A stretch of DNA of 64,000 nt, taken from NCBI GenBank assembly GCA_028554755.1, contig JAPTOF010000006.1, positions 5,001 through 69,000 of the forward strand, read 5' to 3'. Source of the stretch: Cordia subcordata (lineage: Eukaryota; Streptophyta; Magnoliopsida; Boraginales; Cordiaceae). Of the stretch, positions 11,461-23,869 are shown piece after piece; position 1 is the stretch's first letter; the number at the start of each line of letters is the position of its first letter. Position numbers and translations under genes: made by a program. The notes below the pieces were generated by a model. The model was not told the origin of the DNA and ran no database searches. It was given only the letters and a program-made list of their open reading frames with translations.

Positions 11461-13972
11461 GTTAATTGGCCAGACAAATATCTGCTCCGAACTGTTGCAA
11501 CCATGATTTATAGGATCAGAAAGAAAAGAGAAAAAGAAAAAAGAAAAAGAAATGAAGCAGTAAAGAGTATTGCTGCAGCTGTAGCTTTTCTGGTGTATTA
11601 TATTTTGATTTTGTGGTAGCTATAATATTTTTGTTCAGTTTGTTGCAGTATAGGTCCATTTAGCCTTGTGGTTTGTTTCAGTTTTCGATTGGAGTTCTTT
11701 CTCATTTACTTGGAATTTCTTGGTTTAATTTAGTTTTTTATTAGAATTTTGTCATCTTGATACTCTCTTCATGTTTATCGACCTTAGATAACTATATAAA
11801 AATGTCCAACAGCTTGTTTTTTTTTTCCAGCTCAAAACGCGTTGCATGTGCTGATGAGGTCGCACGTTGTAGCCAGGCTCCTGCTAACTCCTTTCTTATA
11901 CATGTGCCACGACTTGCTTCGTCCACATTATACCGGAAACAAACCACTAGCATGCTACAATTGGCATCAGAATTTCGACACACCGGAACATAAACTTGGC
12001 AGCATTTGTAGATGCATAAGCACTGAATTTTTCATGCAAATCTGTCTGCATTACATTTGTCGCCATCTGTATTTTTCAAGATGAATACGTGTATTCATTG
12101 TAAGGGTTCCATTTACCTATAAATAGTTTGCTGCAATCCATTCGCCTAACACTGAATTCAGAAAACTTTTTATGAGCGCGCAATATGTGTTGCTATTGAT
12201 ATCGTGCTTTTGTTTTGTATTGTTAATATTATTAATTAGTTCCAGATTGGGTTGATGCTATCATTAGGGAAGCTTGGAAATTTCTCCCACATCCTGGAAA
12301 ATGGAGCATTCATCTGGTGCGAAGATGTGTGCGAAGATGTGCTAATCAAGCAACAGATGCTATTGCAAGATTGTGCCTATCGTCTCTCCAACTTCAGGAA
12401 GAATATTTCAACCACCATCGGAAGTGAGGAAAATTTTTATTAAGGAAATTCCAACTATTGGAGTTGGATGATTTGGGTCTTACTTTTGTACTCTGCTATT
12501 ATGTTATAAACTTATAATGGTTTGATGTATTGGAACAATGTGCTTTTTTTTCTGTTTTTAATGGAAATTTCAGTGTCCCGACCAAAAAAAGAACAATGGT
12601 TGCAAAAAGATTTACTTTGCTACTTTCCAGTCGGGGTTGAAACTTGAACGAGTGCCGCGTAATAGTTTGCATGATGCGTATACAGGATGTAATGCATTTT
12701 GATTTCAAGGGTCAACGCTAGGGCATGAAAAAACTATTTTAATTCGAGATCTTATAAAATCATATCACTATTAATGCTGCACCAACCAAGCATGCAAAAC
12801 ATTTAATGCTATTACTCAACTCAAGATTTTCAGATTTTTTAGAAGAAAAATTACTATTACTACCACTACTACTACCATCTTTACTACTATTGCTTGTTCT
12901 AATTGTTAATATTTTTTTGAATTATAATTATAGTTAAAAAAATAAATATAATATAATAATCAAAAATAGAAAATGGACATAAAATTTAAAATTTAATAAA
13001 ATAAAATAATAAAATGTAATAACAAATAATAAAATCAATTTAATAATAAATAATTAATGATTTTAATAATAAATAAAATTAATATAAATTTTTCAAACAA
13101 ATTAAAATATTATCAAACTAAAAAAGTATATTATACAGAGCAAATAATAGTATATTATTAAAAGTGTCAAAATGCCTCTTTTAAAAATTTAGACAACCAA
13201 CTATTATTTTTAAACATAAAACCAAACATCATCTTGTTTAACAAAAGTCCGTTTTATATAAAAGCAACCAGACATATTTATGTTTTTACCAAAAGTCATT
13301 TGAACCGAAAGTTCATTTTTGAAATGCTTTTTTACAAAACAATGTTTTTAAATTGAAAGCCAAATTAGCTTTAACACTATTGCTTTGTATTACTACTAAC
13401 AATAACAATAATAATGATAGTTTTCTTAATAATAATGATCTAAAAAGAATAACAATATTAATTCACAATTAATTTTATTTTTTTATTTTAAATAGATAAA
13501 GAATTTAAATTAATTAAAAGAAAAAATATACATTAATCTATATTCTCATAGTCAACAAAAAAGATTTTCAACTTTTATATGTGTATATGTATATAATAGT
13601 TCAGAATTTACAGGCTTGTATGCTTGTATGCCATGTAAAATTTAGATTTCCATGTAAAGAAATTCACCTTAGAAGAAAAATAAAATAAATGCTACATAAA
13701 CAAAAATTAATAACATTACTTAATGGTGTGCAAAATCTTACTTTTTGTTAAGTTCAAGCATGTCTATTAAAAATTACAACTTCAAACCTTGCTACATTGT
13801 TTTTCAATATAAAGCCGAAGACAAATTAGCGTCCTTCTTTTCTTATTGACGTTGAGTTCTTAATCCTTTTTATGATTGCAAGCAACATTTGTTTAGGTCT
13901 TGTCCGCAAAAAAATAATAATAATAAAAAAATTTAACGTCGCAGCAAGATTCAATCTCGCAACCTTGCACTT
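11461..13972. other. AT-rich intergenic DNA
   Basis: This stretch holds purine-rich runs (about 11515-11560), a possible LINE RNase H remnant at 12245-12427, and from about 12840 very AT-rich simple-sequence DNA made of taa, aat and act runs. The short ORFs at 11757-12084 have no recognisable similarity. I see no gene. Confidence 0.6.
12245..12427 (+). pseudogene. Possible RNase H remnant of a LINE retrotransposon
   Basis: An open stretch starting with codons for DWVDAIIREAWKF contains VRRCANQATDAIARLCLSS and ends at TGA 12425-12427. The V-R-R-x-A-N-x-A-x-D-A-x-A-R-L pattern resembles the C-terminal end of plant LINE reverse-transcriptase/RNase H proteins. An 11-base duplication (tgcgaagatgt twice) sits just before it. 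There is no start codon context or upstream domain. Alternatively it is chance similarity. Confidence 0.3.
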
Positions 13973-14379
13973 GGAGGGTGTTTGGATTGGTTTATAAAAA
14001 ATTACTTAAATCACTTCTAGTTTTAAGTGGTTTTTTTATTATGAACTTTAAGTAGTTACGTGTTTGAATAAAGGTTGTCGTTATAAAAATAACTATTAAA
14101 TATATTAAAATAGAATTTGAAAAGATAAGTGTAAGATAAAAGAATAAAGATATTTTAGTAATAAAAATAAAAAGATAAGGATAAAATAGTAAATAATTTT
14201 ATCAAACTTGCTTTTTTTAAAAATATTTAAAATTATAAAAAAATAAAAGTTAGAGTTGAAGAACTTTTTATTTTCTACTTAAAGCCACTTAAAAAAAGCA
14301 TGTTTTTAATTAAAACAAACACTTTTATTAACTTAAATTAGACTTGACTAGAAAAAAAAGTCAAACGAAATACCCTCTT
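13973..14379. mobile_element. MITE-like element with GAGGGTGTTTGG-type ends
   Basis: The left end ggagggtgtttggattgg and the right end, read on the other strand as agagggtatttcgtttgac, form imperfect terminal inverted repeats. The interior is AT-rich and non-coding. Such gtttgga-ended elements are common near plant genes. No target duplication was recognised. Confidence 0.5.
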
Positions 14380-14454
14380 AAGATAATAAAAGATGCATTG
14401 CTCCACTAAGCCATCTTAATAAGTCTTTGACAAGATAGCAGGTGGCCTGTATAA

Positions 14455-14680
14455 GAGCCTGTTTGAATTAGTTTTTTTTCAAAAAAAAATTTTTTTAAAA
14501 AAAATTAAATTAAATTTGTAATAACTATTTAATTTAACTTCTAAAAAAATTAAAATTTACAAAAAAAGTTCAAATATAATTTTTTTTTAAAAGTCAGAAT
14601 TTTTAATTTTTAAAAAAAATTATTTTTCAAAAATTATTAAAGAAAATACTTTTAAAAAAAGTCAATCCAAACGGACCTTA
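14455..14680. mobile_element. MITE-like element, related to 21003-21180
   Basis: The ends are gcctgtttgaatt on the left and, on the opposite strand, ggtccgtttggatt on the right. The interior is poly-A/poly-T rich. Its body (attaaatttgtaataa, then gaatttttaatttttt, then ttatttttcaaaaatta) recurs in the same order at 21040-21175, so the two are copies of one family. Confidence 0.6.
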
Positions 14681-15794
14681 AAGGTTTTAGGTCAAAAAAA
14701 AAATCTGACTCAAAAATAACAAAAGTAAAAATAAAAATTAAGAACCACCATAGCTCCACTCCTGAGGCCGATGCCATAGTTGGAGCTTTGATAATAATAT
14801 ACATTATGTTTAAAACACACCAAAAAAAAAAAGAAAAAAGAAAATCCAACCGCAACCTTTCCCACCACCACCATATGCCATAACCACTAGGTCCACCCCC
14901 ACAACACAACCATCATTTCCGCCACCACCACACCTAAAGCACACCATCACAGCCATGAACTTCATCATCAACACTTATATATCCTATCATCCACTACCAC
15001 CAAACACACAGTACGTGCACATACACACCAAACGTACAAACACACAGTACGTGCACATACACACCAAACGTACAAACACACAGTACGTGCACATACTAGG
15101 AAAAGAAAAACTAGTCCTTAATTTTTCTAGCTGGGGAAGGAAGATGAGTAATAAGGGGATTAAAAAATCTTTATAGGATGTTTTCTTTCATTGTTGTTTG
15201 GAATAAGAGAAAAAAACAAATTTTGACCAAAAAAATTAAGGGAAAATACATAAGAGAGAGGATTCATGGAAAATGATAAAAAAAGTTAAAATTGTAATTT
15301 GCATTTAATGGGTATAATTGAAATTTTGCTTTATTGTAAAAAAAAACTATTAAATTAAATGAGAGAGTGTCAGCCATTGACCAAATCTAACGGCAAGGAC
15401 AACTTGGGTGGATTTGGGAGGTGGGAAGATTCTTTTGAAAAAAAAAAAAAAAAGGAGCTGCAACGTGCCAATGCAGCTGACATAGAGAGGAAAAATTATC
15501 CAAAAGAAAATTGAAACAGAAGGAAAAGAAGGGAAAAGAAAAAGAAAAGAAAGGGGGCATTCATAAGCGACCCAGTTGCAGTTGTGGCGGATAAAGCTTC
15601 AATTTTTGCTTGTCCAAAAGTAGACCTAAGGAAGAAGTCCTCCAATTTGAGAAGAAGATTGCTGACTAGGGCTACAGCTGCTGTTTTTTGAGGGGGCTAT
15701 ATGAAATGAACTGTTCTGTTAACAACAGTAATGCACTCTGTATAGTACGAAAACAAGAGCTAGTGATCAGATTGGGGAGAACAAGTAACTGCAT
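14681..15794. other. Intergenic DNA and 5' region of the J-domain gene
   Basis: No gene is recognised. The stretch holds poly-A runs, the 36-base tandem repeat at 15004-15096, and from about 15440 a purine-rich tract (gaaaaggaaaagaa type) likely to be close to the promoter or leader of the J-domain gene starting at 15795. Confidence 0.5.
15004..15096. repeat. 36-base tandem repeat, about 2.6 copies
   Basis: The unit begins acacagtacgtgcacataca and repeats at 15004, 15040 and 15076 with almost no divergence; the last copy is partial. It has no coding meaning that I can see. Confidence 0.9.
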
Positions 15795-17122
15795 ATGGAG
15801 GGAAGTGACGACTCCACAACCAGCATCAAGGTACCTGCTCACCACTCCTCCACACACACACACACACACACAAACAAAAATACCTGTTTATATAAATCTA
15901 GCAGTTTTCACAAGTATGGTCTTTTTCTTTTTACTGATATCTATATACTATGACTAATAATGTCGCTCCACTTTATTTTGTTGTTTGAATCTCAAAGATG
16001 TTTAACTTGAACAAGCCTGCTTTTTTTTTTTTCTTTTCTTTTCTTTTCTTTTCTTTTCTTATGCAAGGACTATTACAAGGTTCTGGAACTAGATTATGAT
16101 GCAACTGATGAGAATATCAGACTCAATTACAGAAAGCTTGCTCTGGTTAGCCATCTCCTCTTCCTACATTATTATCCCTTTCCAAAGTATTCGGCTACCC
16201 TTCTCACTATAAGTCGTCCATTGATCTCATGGCTTCAGAAGTGGCATCCTGACAAACAAAATGGTGATACTGCTGTTACTGCTAAATTTCAACTGATAAA
16301 TGAAGCTTATATGGGTAATTTTTGTTCTGTTTTCGTGCATATCATCCATTATCGTTCATTCAATGCCTTGTTCTAATCTATCAGTTTTAGCTACAGTTTG
16401 ACTCTGTCTCACTCCTTTATCATTGCAAATGCATTTCATGATAACCCAATGCTGTGCACTCAACTGATATCTCCAGAGCGTGCTCAGTTCTTCTTAGGTC
16501 TGACTACAAAGATATAGCTTGACCAACTCTAAGAGCACCTTTAGTTTACCCTGTGTATTACATTAATATATGCAGTTATAGATAATCCAGCCAAGAATGC
16601 ATACATCAATAAAGCTTTACCACTGCTACCACCCAATAGGACAACTTTATTTTTGTATGCATAATGTTAGTTGGCTGGTTTATTTTTGTATGCATAATAA
16701 CTATATTCAACTGCCTTATGTTAGGCAAAATAGCATAAGTCATCCTTCTTTTGCAAGTATCTCTGCTTGCCACTCTTTTTCTTCTAGAATGCTCTACAAG
16801 ATTCCAACCTACACATTATTCAGTATCTTATTCTCTTAAATATGTATGTCCCTGGCCAGTGTTAAGTGACCCTGACAAAAGACTTGACTATGATACTAAG
16901 GGAATCTATGAGATTGACAAGTATACTTTACGGGTAAGTGATAATGTCACCTTGCTTTGGTCATGATTCTTCTTGGTTGCATACTGAGAAGTTATCATTT
17001 TGCATGAGTTTGTACAGGAATATCTATCCAGATTCAAAGGGATGATACTTACATGTAACGGACTTGGAATTGGTCACACACCCATTTGGTTAGTGAATAT
17101 GCCTATATATTTAGAACATTAG
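15795..17122 (+). CDS. Small J-domain (DnaJ) co-chaperone-like protein
   Basis: Inferred exons: 15795-15830, 16068-16145, 16239-16314, 16860-16933 and 17018-17122. J-domain proteins stimulate the ATPase of Hsp70. The J domain begins in exon 2 ([20 protein letters not shown]), carries the diagnostic HPD (KWHPDKQ) at the start of exon 3, and continues through [22 protein letters not shown] short family-specific tail follows ([19 protein letters not shown], then [16 protein letters not shown]). About 122 residues, close to the usual length of this stand-alone group, for which I recall At5g16650 as a relative. Relatives, as I remember them, continue after IW with a short acidic tail; here the frame reads [10 protein letters not shown] and stops at TAG 17120. 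Either intron sequence is retained in this model or a final exon was missed. Start chosen as the only in-frame ATG directly before the exon 1 donor. Confidence 0.8.
15852..15872. repeat. (CA)n microsatellite in J-domain gene intron 1
   Basis: A short cacaca run just downstream of exon 1; simple sequence with no coding role. Confidence 0.8.
16021..16060 (+). repeat. Expanded polypyrimidine tract before the J-domain exon 2 acceptor
   Basis: A run of Ts followed by about five ttttc units ends seven bases before the atgcaag acceptor. It is the polypyrimidine tract of the 3' splice site, expanded by simple-repeat growth. It is likely to vary in length between individuals. Confidence 0.85.
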
Positions 17123-20100
17123 CTTTTTGGTATCTTGAGTTAGGAATCCATTTTTTTTTATTTTAATTGCACTTTCAATTATATGCATCTAAATTCTGTG
17201 TGCTAAGATGTTTCTCTGAGAGTATAAACATATCCTAAAATATAACAAAGTTGATCTCACACATCAGAGGTAGATGGTAGAAATTGTGTTCATTCATGTC
17301 TCACTGGTTCTGATCCCAATCCCAACCAAAGTTGGAAATTGATGAGAATTTTCAAGTATTTACCAGTGGGATCTAACTGCTACTTCTCCTCTGGACATAT
17401 GGTTCAGTGGCCCCAATATTGTTGGTCCTTGTATAGACCCAAATGCCTCTCAGTATACTGTCATGAATATGGTTTTGCCATAGCAAAATAAAGAAAGGAG
17501 AATTACTTATAAAGTGCTTTTACATCATTGATCCCTTTGAAACTTAAGCATCAAAATGAAATTATTTTTACTGAAAGCTGCAGTACTTTACGTTGTGGCA
17601 TTTTGATAAAGCTGCCTTTGACCTAATTATATATTTCGAGTTTGCCATTTAAAGCAGAATTATATACAAGAAACTTATCAGTGGAATAAATGGAAGACCA
17701 AAGAGGAAGCTTTTTGTGTGGGAGATGAGAGAAAGGGTAGTCAGGATCAACGATTAATACTCTGTCCAGAACGTCTTTATTATTGGACTAACATGATTAA
17801 GCCTTTTGATGCCATGTACCAGTTCAAGGTACAGAGTATGTATCAGACATAACATAAGCCATCAGATAAGGAGGAAGTTTTTGGAAGTTTAGCATCTTTT
17901 GTAACAGACTGGTATAGGTGAATTAAGCATCTCCTGTACCAGACTAATATAGTAGTTCTTCCAGCTATGCCATCACATGATAGCTTGCACACGGGGTATA
18001 TAAAATGTTGGCATGTAAGTCATATAAGTGCCAAAACTAAGGTTGTACAGTTTAGGTGATCGCTGACCACATAAGATTCACAGTCTTATAAGATTGTTAT
18101 TGAGTACCACACTCTTGATGAAAATGAAAAATGAAAAAGAAGAAAAGATGTCCAGGAACTTTTTCAGCAGAGGACTCCTAAAAATCTCCGGTGTTGCTGA
18201 AGGACAATAGAAATCTCATCTATTATTGTCTGTATTATTGTGGAGTTGGTCGAGTGAATGACCTAAGGAACTGTTATTGAATTTTTGACTTTTTCTTTTT
18301 GTGGGCAGGGTATGATCTTGAAAGGGTTGAGCATTTTGTTGCCAGCTCCTAGTTCGATGTACTTGTGAATGTTTATGCATCTGTGTATTCTCCTCTGGGG
18401 TCCATGTCTCCGTTAATAGTGTTGTTTTCCTCATTGTTTCTCAATGATGCTTGCGAGAGTATATATCATTGGAAAATTTCTTTTCGCTAACATATCAGGG
18501 ATCAACCCCCGGAATGTCAGTGAGCACTAGTCATTTCCATGTTTATAAACAAGCTTGTTTACTAGTGGAATTTTGGAACTCATCCCATCCTTACCAATGT
18601 TTGGCCACAGTTGCTTATGAAATCTTGGAGGTACCTTTTTGCCAGTCGTTTTTTTTCCTTGTCTTTCTCCAAACCCCCCCCCCCCCTTTCCTTTTTTGGG
18701 CTTCCCTGTAGTCATCAGGAGTCTGCATTTGGCAATGCTACATGACTGGCCATATATTTAGTAGACATCAATGTGTTGGCGAATGGATGGTGATAAATGT
18801 TTGCATTTAGTGTTTTATGGATTTTAGCTAATTTCAGCCCACCAAGAGAAATATCGGTTTATAGCAAGGTACAAACAGCTCTATTCATGTAAATACTCAA
18901 TTTTGTTATTTCCCTAATGTTCTGCTTGTCACTGGCGACTTCTCTTTGCAGGTCACAGCACCTGTTGGAACATAACAAGTTGACAGACAAATAAGTTTGG
19001 GTATGTTGTCATTTGCTCTCTTCAAAATTCGCCATCCTAGTAAATTCTTCTTGTTATGTTGCTTGCGTATTGGCTGCTGTACAAGTATTATGTTATGCTA
19101 TTACAATTTCATACATGAATCCGAGCTATAAGTGGAGAGCTAGCAGAGCTCCATTCTCCATTCATTAATTTTGGCCTCGTACCGTCATGTTAAACTGTGA
19201 ATTAATTTGGATCCTATATGATGAAACATGTTTAGCTTTTAAACATAGTGTCACTTTATGTGTAGATATGAAGAGATACTTGTAACCCTTTTCCGTTCCT
19301 TAAAAATGCCAAATTATTGCAACTGGAACTGATGGATTGATTTTCAGTTGGTTTCCATCTTGGTCGTTGACAATGAGTCCATTCCTATATTGGACGCATA
19401 TATCTGGTCTAAAAGTTGTATCAAACAGTTGTTGCTTTTAGGAAATAAAATTTGAAACAAGTTTGTATGGCATCGCAGCTATAATTTTAAGTAGGTGAAG
19501 CAGAAGTAGATATGTGTAGGGTGGGGCTGCTCATGGCCATCGGGGAAAGCCGCGCCCGAGTAAAGTGATTTGGAGTCAGATGATGTGTGTGGCGAATGGT
19601 GAGATAGATGAGGGTGTTAATTATAGAATTGAATTTTTGTACCGTCTGGAGCTGTATCTCTCTGCATTGGGTCTCAAGTTCTGGTGAAGTAGATGAGGAG
19701 GATTCAGTTTTAAAAAGTGATGGAAGGAAGGAGCGATCATCTAATAGCAGGGAAACAATATCAAACAAGTAGCAAGTTTGCTTTCTTTTCTTTTTTGTTC
19801 GGGTTTAAGGAGTAGTTATAGATTTACGTGAAAGATTGAAAAAGGAAGATTACGCACGCTCAAATCCAAAGAAAGCTCTTAACTATAGCATCATTGCAGA
19901 ATCGAGTATAAATTAGAAGCAATCAAACATGAAACTGAGCCAACTCATCACAACAATATATAGTATAATAATAATAATAATAATAATACTATCCACCACC
20001 AATGTTGTGAGAGGTGACAAGAATCCAAGATACATAAATAGTGTTAAAAAAAAATTTCCTGTTGTGGAAAATGAATACATCAACTTTTAAGTAGTAGTAC

Positions 20101-20231
20101 AATGATGACATCACAAACCAAATAAACTTATTTAATTGGGTAGAATTTTGCAGTGGCTCAGCAAATCACTGATTCATTATCATTTGAATCTTAATATAAT
20201 TGGAAAATCTGAAAGGAAAAGAGAGAATATA
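17123..20231. other. Region between J-domain and AIG2-like genes
   Basis: No confident gene. An exon-like open stretch at about 17657-17827 follows a good acceptor (aaagcag) and ends at a possible donor (aag/gtacag). It reads QETYQWNKWKTKEEAF early on, but I do not recognise the family. 18670-18690 is a poly-C tract, and 19966-19988 an (ATA)n microsatellite. The remainder looks like introns, UTR or ordinary intergenic DNA. Confidence 0.4.
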
Positions 20232-20834
20232 TTAGGGGGGAAGCAGAGGAGGAGGAGGAGGAGGGACAGAGAAAGGAGGATCACAAGACACGAAAAGTCG
20301 TATCTGGTCCAGGAAAGTAAGATGCTGAGGCCTATCCTTACGCTTGACGTAACCATGGGCTTCTTTCTGGGAGTAACAATTGTATCCCTTCTCACCGTTC
20401 CTCTTCCAAAGCGCCTCGGCGTAGCTGGTGTGGGCGTAATAAGCCTCAACGGAGATGACGACCTGCTCCTGCTCCTGCTCCTGATGATGATCATCAACAA
20501 CCACCTTGAGTGGCAGCCTCTGGTAATGGCCTCGGGTGGTGCCCTCCAATTCGTCCATGCGGGCCAACGCCCTGCTTGACACGGCGTACACCTCCCCCCA
20601 CACGTGGCTGCCCAGGCCTGGAAAATTCAGAAGGAAGGGCACCCTGTAGGGCCCACACACCAGCGGCAGCTTCTCCGCTGTCCGATACACCCCCGTATAC
20701 ACGGCGTCCCCTGTGGACATCATTTCCTCAAGGAGACTGTGATTGGAGAATCCCTTCTTCAGTGTTCCATATGTGAATATCTTCACCCTGCTGTTGTTGT
20801 TGGAGTTCTGCTGCAATTCCTCCTCCGCACCCAT
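20232..20834 (-). CDS. Gamma-glutamylcyclotransferase (AIG2/GGACT-like)
   Basis: Single exon, 200 residues. The family opens gamma-glutamyl amines or peptides by cyclising the glutamyl group to 5-oxoproline. Seen: the substrate-loop motif FTYGTLKKG near residue 20; the core [28 protein letters not shown]; and DELEG near residue 95, which carries the catalytic glutamate (inferred from the family). An acidic glutamine/glutamate insert (about residues 117-124) and a proline-rich tail ([10 protein letters not shown]) are local low-complexity additions. A clear relative as I recall it is Arabidopsis At3g02910, which lies beside the AIPP2 gene there, as here. The start has an in-frame ATG and the usual short hydrophilic leader before FTYGTL. 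There is no signal peptide, so cytosolic. Confidence 0.9.
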   Translation of the reverse strand: MGAEEELQQNSNNNSRVKIFTYGTLKKGFSNHSLLEEMMSTGDAVYTGVYRTAEKLPLVCGPYRVPFLLNFPGLGSHVWGEVYAVSSRALARMDELEGTTRGHYQRLPLKVVVDDHHQEQEQEQVVISVEAYYAHTSYAEALWKRNGEKGYNCYSQKEAHGYVKRKDRPQHLTFLDQIRLFVSCDPPFSVPPPPPPLLPP

Positions 20835-22890
20835 CTCTCTTTTCTTACTTTTTTTTTTTTTTGGTTATATTTTTTTATAATCTCTCTTTTAATTCTCTGC
20901 TGCTACCCTTCTTTGTTAAGCGTTAACGACCTGCAACATTTATTTATACATAGGGGGGAAGGGAATTAAACGCCAAGCAAATAGAGGAAGAGTAAGACAA
21001 TAAAGGGGCTGTTTGGATTTATTTTTTTTTAAAAAAAATTACATTAAATTTGTAATAATTATTAAATTTGATTTTTAAAAAAATTAAATTTTAAAAAAAA
21101 ATTAATATAATTTTTTTATAAATTAGAATTTTTAATTTTTTAAAAAAAATTATTTTTCAAAAATTATTTAAAAAATACAAATAATTTTGATTTTTAAAAT
21201 TAGTTATTTTATTTTATTTAGGGTTAATTTGGACTAATTTTATTTTAATTATATATATTTGGGTAAAAATATTAGGACGGGTGAAAATCTCGAGGAGAAT
21301 CTTTCGACAATGGCAAGGGGTCCATTAAGAGGTTGGTGGAGGGTGAGTTTTGTGGGTTTTTGTGCAGTTAGATCTGAAGGGGATTTTTTTTTTTTTTTTT
21401 TTTTGGCCCACTTTTTGGATACCCTATGAGGAAGATAAAGGGCCACAAGGTAATAAACTCAATCAACCTATATTTTTTAAATAATAAGGACTTTGTCTCA
21501 CCTGAGCGTTGGAGTTTCTTAGGGGAAAAGTCCTTCAGTAGACCTCTTTTTGCATCATCTCTTTTATTATCTAGTGTCTAAATCCTAACCAAACAATAAC
21601 CCAAAAACAAGACAAAATGAAAGGAAACTCTCAATGAAATTAATCAGCAACTAACATCAAATTCGTTAACTGCTACAGGAATATTTTCTTTCTTTCTTTT
21701 TTTCTTTTTTTTTTTTGTCGAGAACTGCTACAGGAATCTTAATTAGTCTCCATTGGAAGAGCTAGCTGATAAAAAAATAAATCCGGGTGGCAATGGCAGC
21801 GGCACGTGGCACATCATCTACCTCTGCTTTTCCTTAAAAACCAGCAAAAGAAAAAGAAGGGAGAAAAAGTACAAAAAATCCAAAACAAAGAAAAGGCAAA
21901 GACATCTAGAACTTGAAATAAATAAACTCACATATCTTTCTTTAGTGATTTGAACGCAACATGTTAAACCATTACGGCATTTATCCACCACCCCCCCCCC
22001 CGGCGGCCGGGAACCCAGTCCACACCACCCTTTCTTTTCCTTTTCTTTCTCTTGCTTCTCTTTCACTCTAGCTCTGTTTGCATTAAACATTGCAATTGAG
22101 ATAATAAATTTGACAACCCATTTTCTTACAAGTAAATTCCAAAAAACAAAGAAAGAACAAAGAAGAATGGTAATTAATAATATCAGTTGGTTTGTCCGTT
22201 TATATTTCAATCCCGTTTCTAATTGTGTATGCATTCACTAATTTTAAACATTCAGACTTGTATACTCACATTTCGGTCATTAATCGTATGAATCAGGATA
22301 GCTTTGGATATGTTGCATTTCTCAAGGAAAAATTATAAAATCCTACTGTATATAACAATCAGACATACATTAAATGGTCACATGGTATTTTGCAACTGAA
22401 ACTTGAAGATGTGTGAGAGAAAATAAAATGGGTTGTATTCCTGATCTTGTCAAGAAAAAATGACTGCAACAGTTCAGGGTACAAACAATATCATATGCTA
22501 CACAACACTGGCTAGCAGTAGTAACATGTATCTACTGATCAAACTCTCTAGTAATTCCATTTTGGGTAATTGTACTTTCAAGACATGGTTCTTAAGTTTA
22601 TAGGCACTTCCTATATATAATAGATGAGTGATCCTTGAAGTTTTAAAAAAGCAGCAGGTTCTCAATGTCGTTAAAATGTTTATGCAACTGTTGAACAATT
22701 AGTATCCCCGACAATCCTCCTATTTCTTTTTTCTTTTTTTTTTTTCTCTCTCGAAATAACAATCCTCCTTCTCTTGATGATAGACACCCATATTCATTGT
22801 AGTGAGTATCATTTTATATCAGGGTGGATTCATATTTGCAATTTGATGGATGTATTCACAAAATAATGAACACTCAAATTTTATTAAAAG
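20835..22890. other. Repeat-rich intergenic DNA
   Basis: Upstream region of the AIG2-like gene (to the right on +), with homopolymer T runs (20851-20870, 21384-21404, 21702-21717), a MITE-like fragment and a poly-C run (about 21990-22000) followed by a CT-rich run. The ORFs at 21753-22234 are simple-sequence artefacts. No gene seen. Confidence 0.6.
21003..21180. mobile_element. MITE-like element, right end missing
   Basis: Begins aaggggctgtttggattta, and its AT-rich body matches that of 14455-14680 block by block. The expected inverted right terminus is absent: sequence after 21180 does not return to the ggtccgtttgga type. Probably a truncated copy. Confidence 0.5.
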
Positions 22891-23817
22891 TAAGGGAAAT
22901 ATTCACGTTATCTTCCTATGATATGCCAAAGTATTACGTTACTCCTCTGTGTTTCAAAAACTTCATACCATCCCTTGTGTTTTTTCAAAATTGATCACAC
23001 CCTCTCCTACGGTTAGTTCAACACTAACACCGTTAAATCCAAGCTTAAAATGAAAAAATTGCACCTCTAATTCCTAGATGGTAAATTTCACGTTACTCTC
23101 ATGTGATATGTGAAAGTATCATGTTGTCTCCCTGTGGTATACGAAAGTATTATGTTACCCCCTATGTTTTCAAAACTTTAGATCCCCTTGTGAGAGTTCC
23201 AGACATTGTAGTGGCCTATGTTTGCTTTTGCTTTCTTTCTTTTTTCTTCTTTTTTTGCTCTGTTTCGCGAATGGCTGAGGAGGTTTTTGGAGCTTTTCAT
23301 TTGCAATTGCATGGATTTTAGTCAAGTATGGAGATATGATTCAATGCAAAGGACGAAGAAAAAAAATGAAATGAGAAATCTGTTATTTTTTGTCTAAATA
23401 GAAGGTAACATGTAAGTAGAAAATAAAACGAGTAAAAATGTTAAACCAGTGACGTTTCTAGCCCATGTGACTCAAATTTGACGAAAAAATTGACGGAGAG
23501 AGGTAACATGATAAATTACAAAAAAAACACAAGGGGACGATCTAAAATTTTGGGAACATGAGGGGGGGTAAAGTGGAATTTACCCTTTTTGTCATCCCAA
23601 GAATATTTTCATCCAAATATAAGGTAAAAATGCATAAAAATATTAGACCCGCTGCATTTTTAGACCGTGTAGCTCAAATCTAATGAAAAAATTGACAAAG
23701 GGGGGCAATGTGATAAATTTCGAAAAAACACGGGGGGACGATCTGAAATTTTGGGAACACAGGAGGATAGCGTGATACTTTCGCATATTATGGGGTAATG
23801 TGAAATTTACCTTAAAA
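22891..23817. mobile_element. Foldback element with long, multi-unit inverted repeats
   Basis: The left part (gggaaatattcacgttatc, then a cccttgtgttttttcaaaatt block, then a tcacaccctctcc block) returns in inverted order on the right (ending ggggtaatgtgaaatttacc). Internal units repeat too: the words around cgaaagtatta, and ttttgggaaca with its neighbours, occur several times. Non-coding. This layout suits a long-TIR MITE or foldback transposon with nested copies. Confidence 0.6.
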
Positions 23818-23869
23818 TTAATACTGATATATGATTCATTTGGTAGGGAATTTACTTTCTTCCACGTCA

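Noticed and set aside
20136..20579. 147-codon + strand ORF over the AIG2-like gene
   Set aside because: Antisense shadow of the conserved gene on the minus strand.
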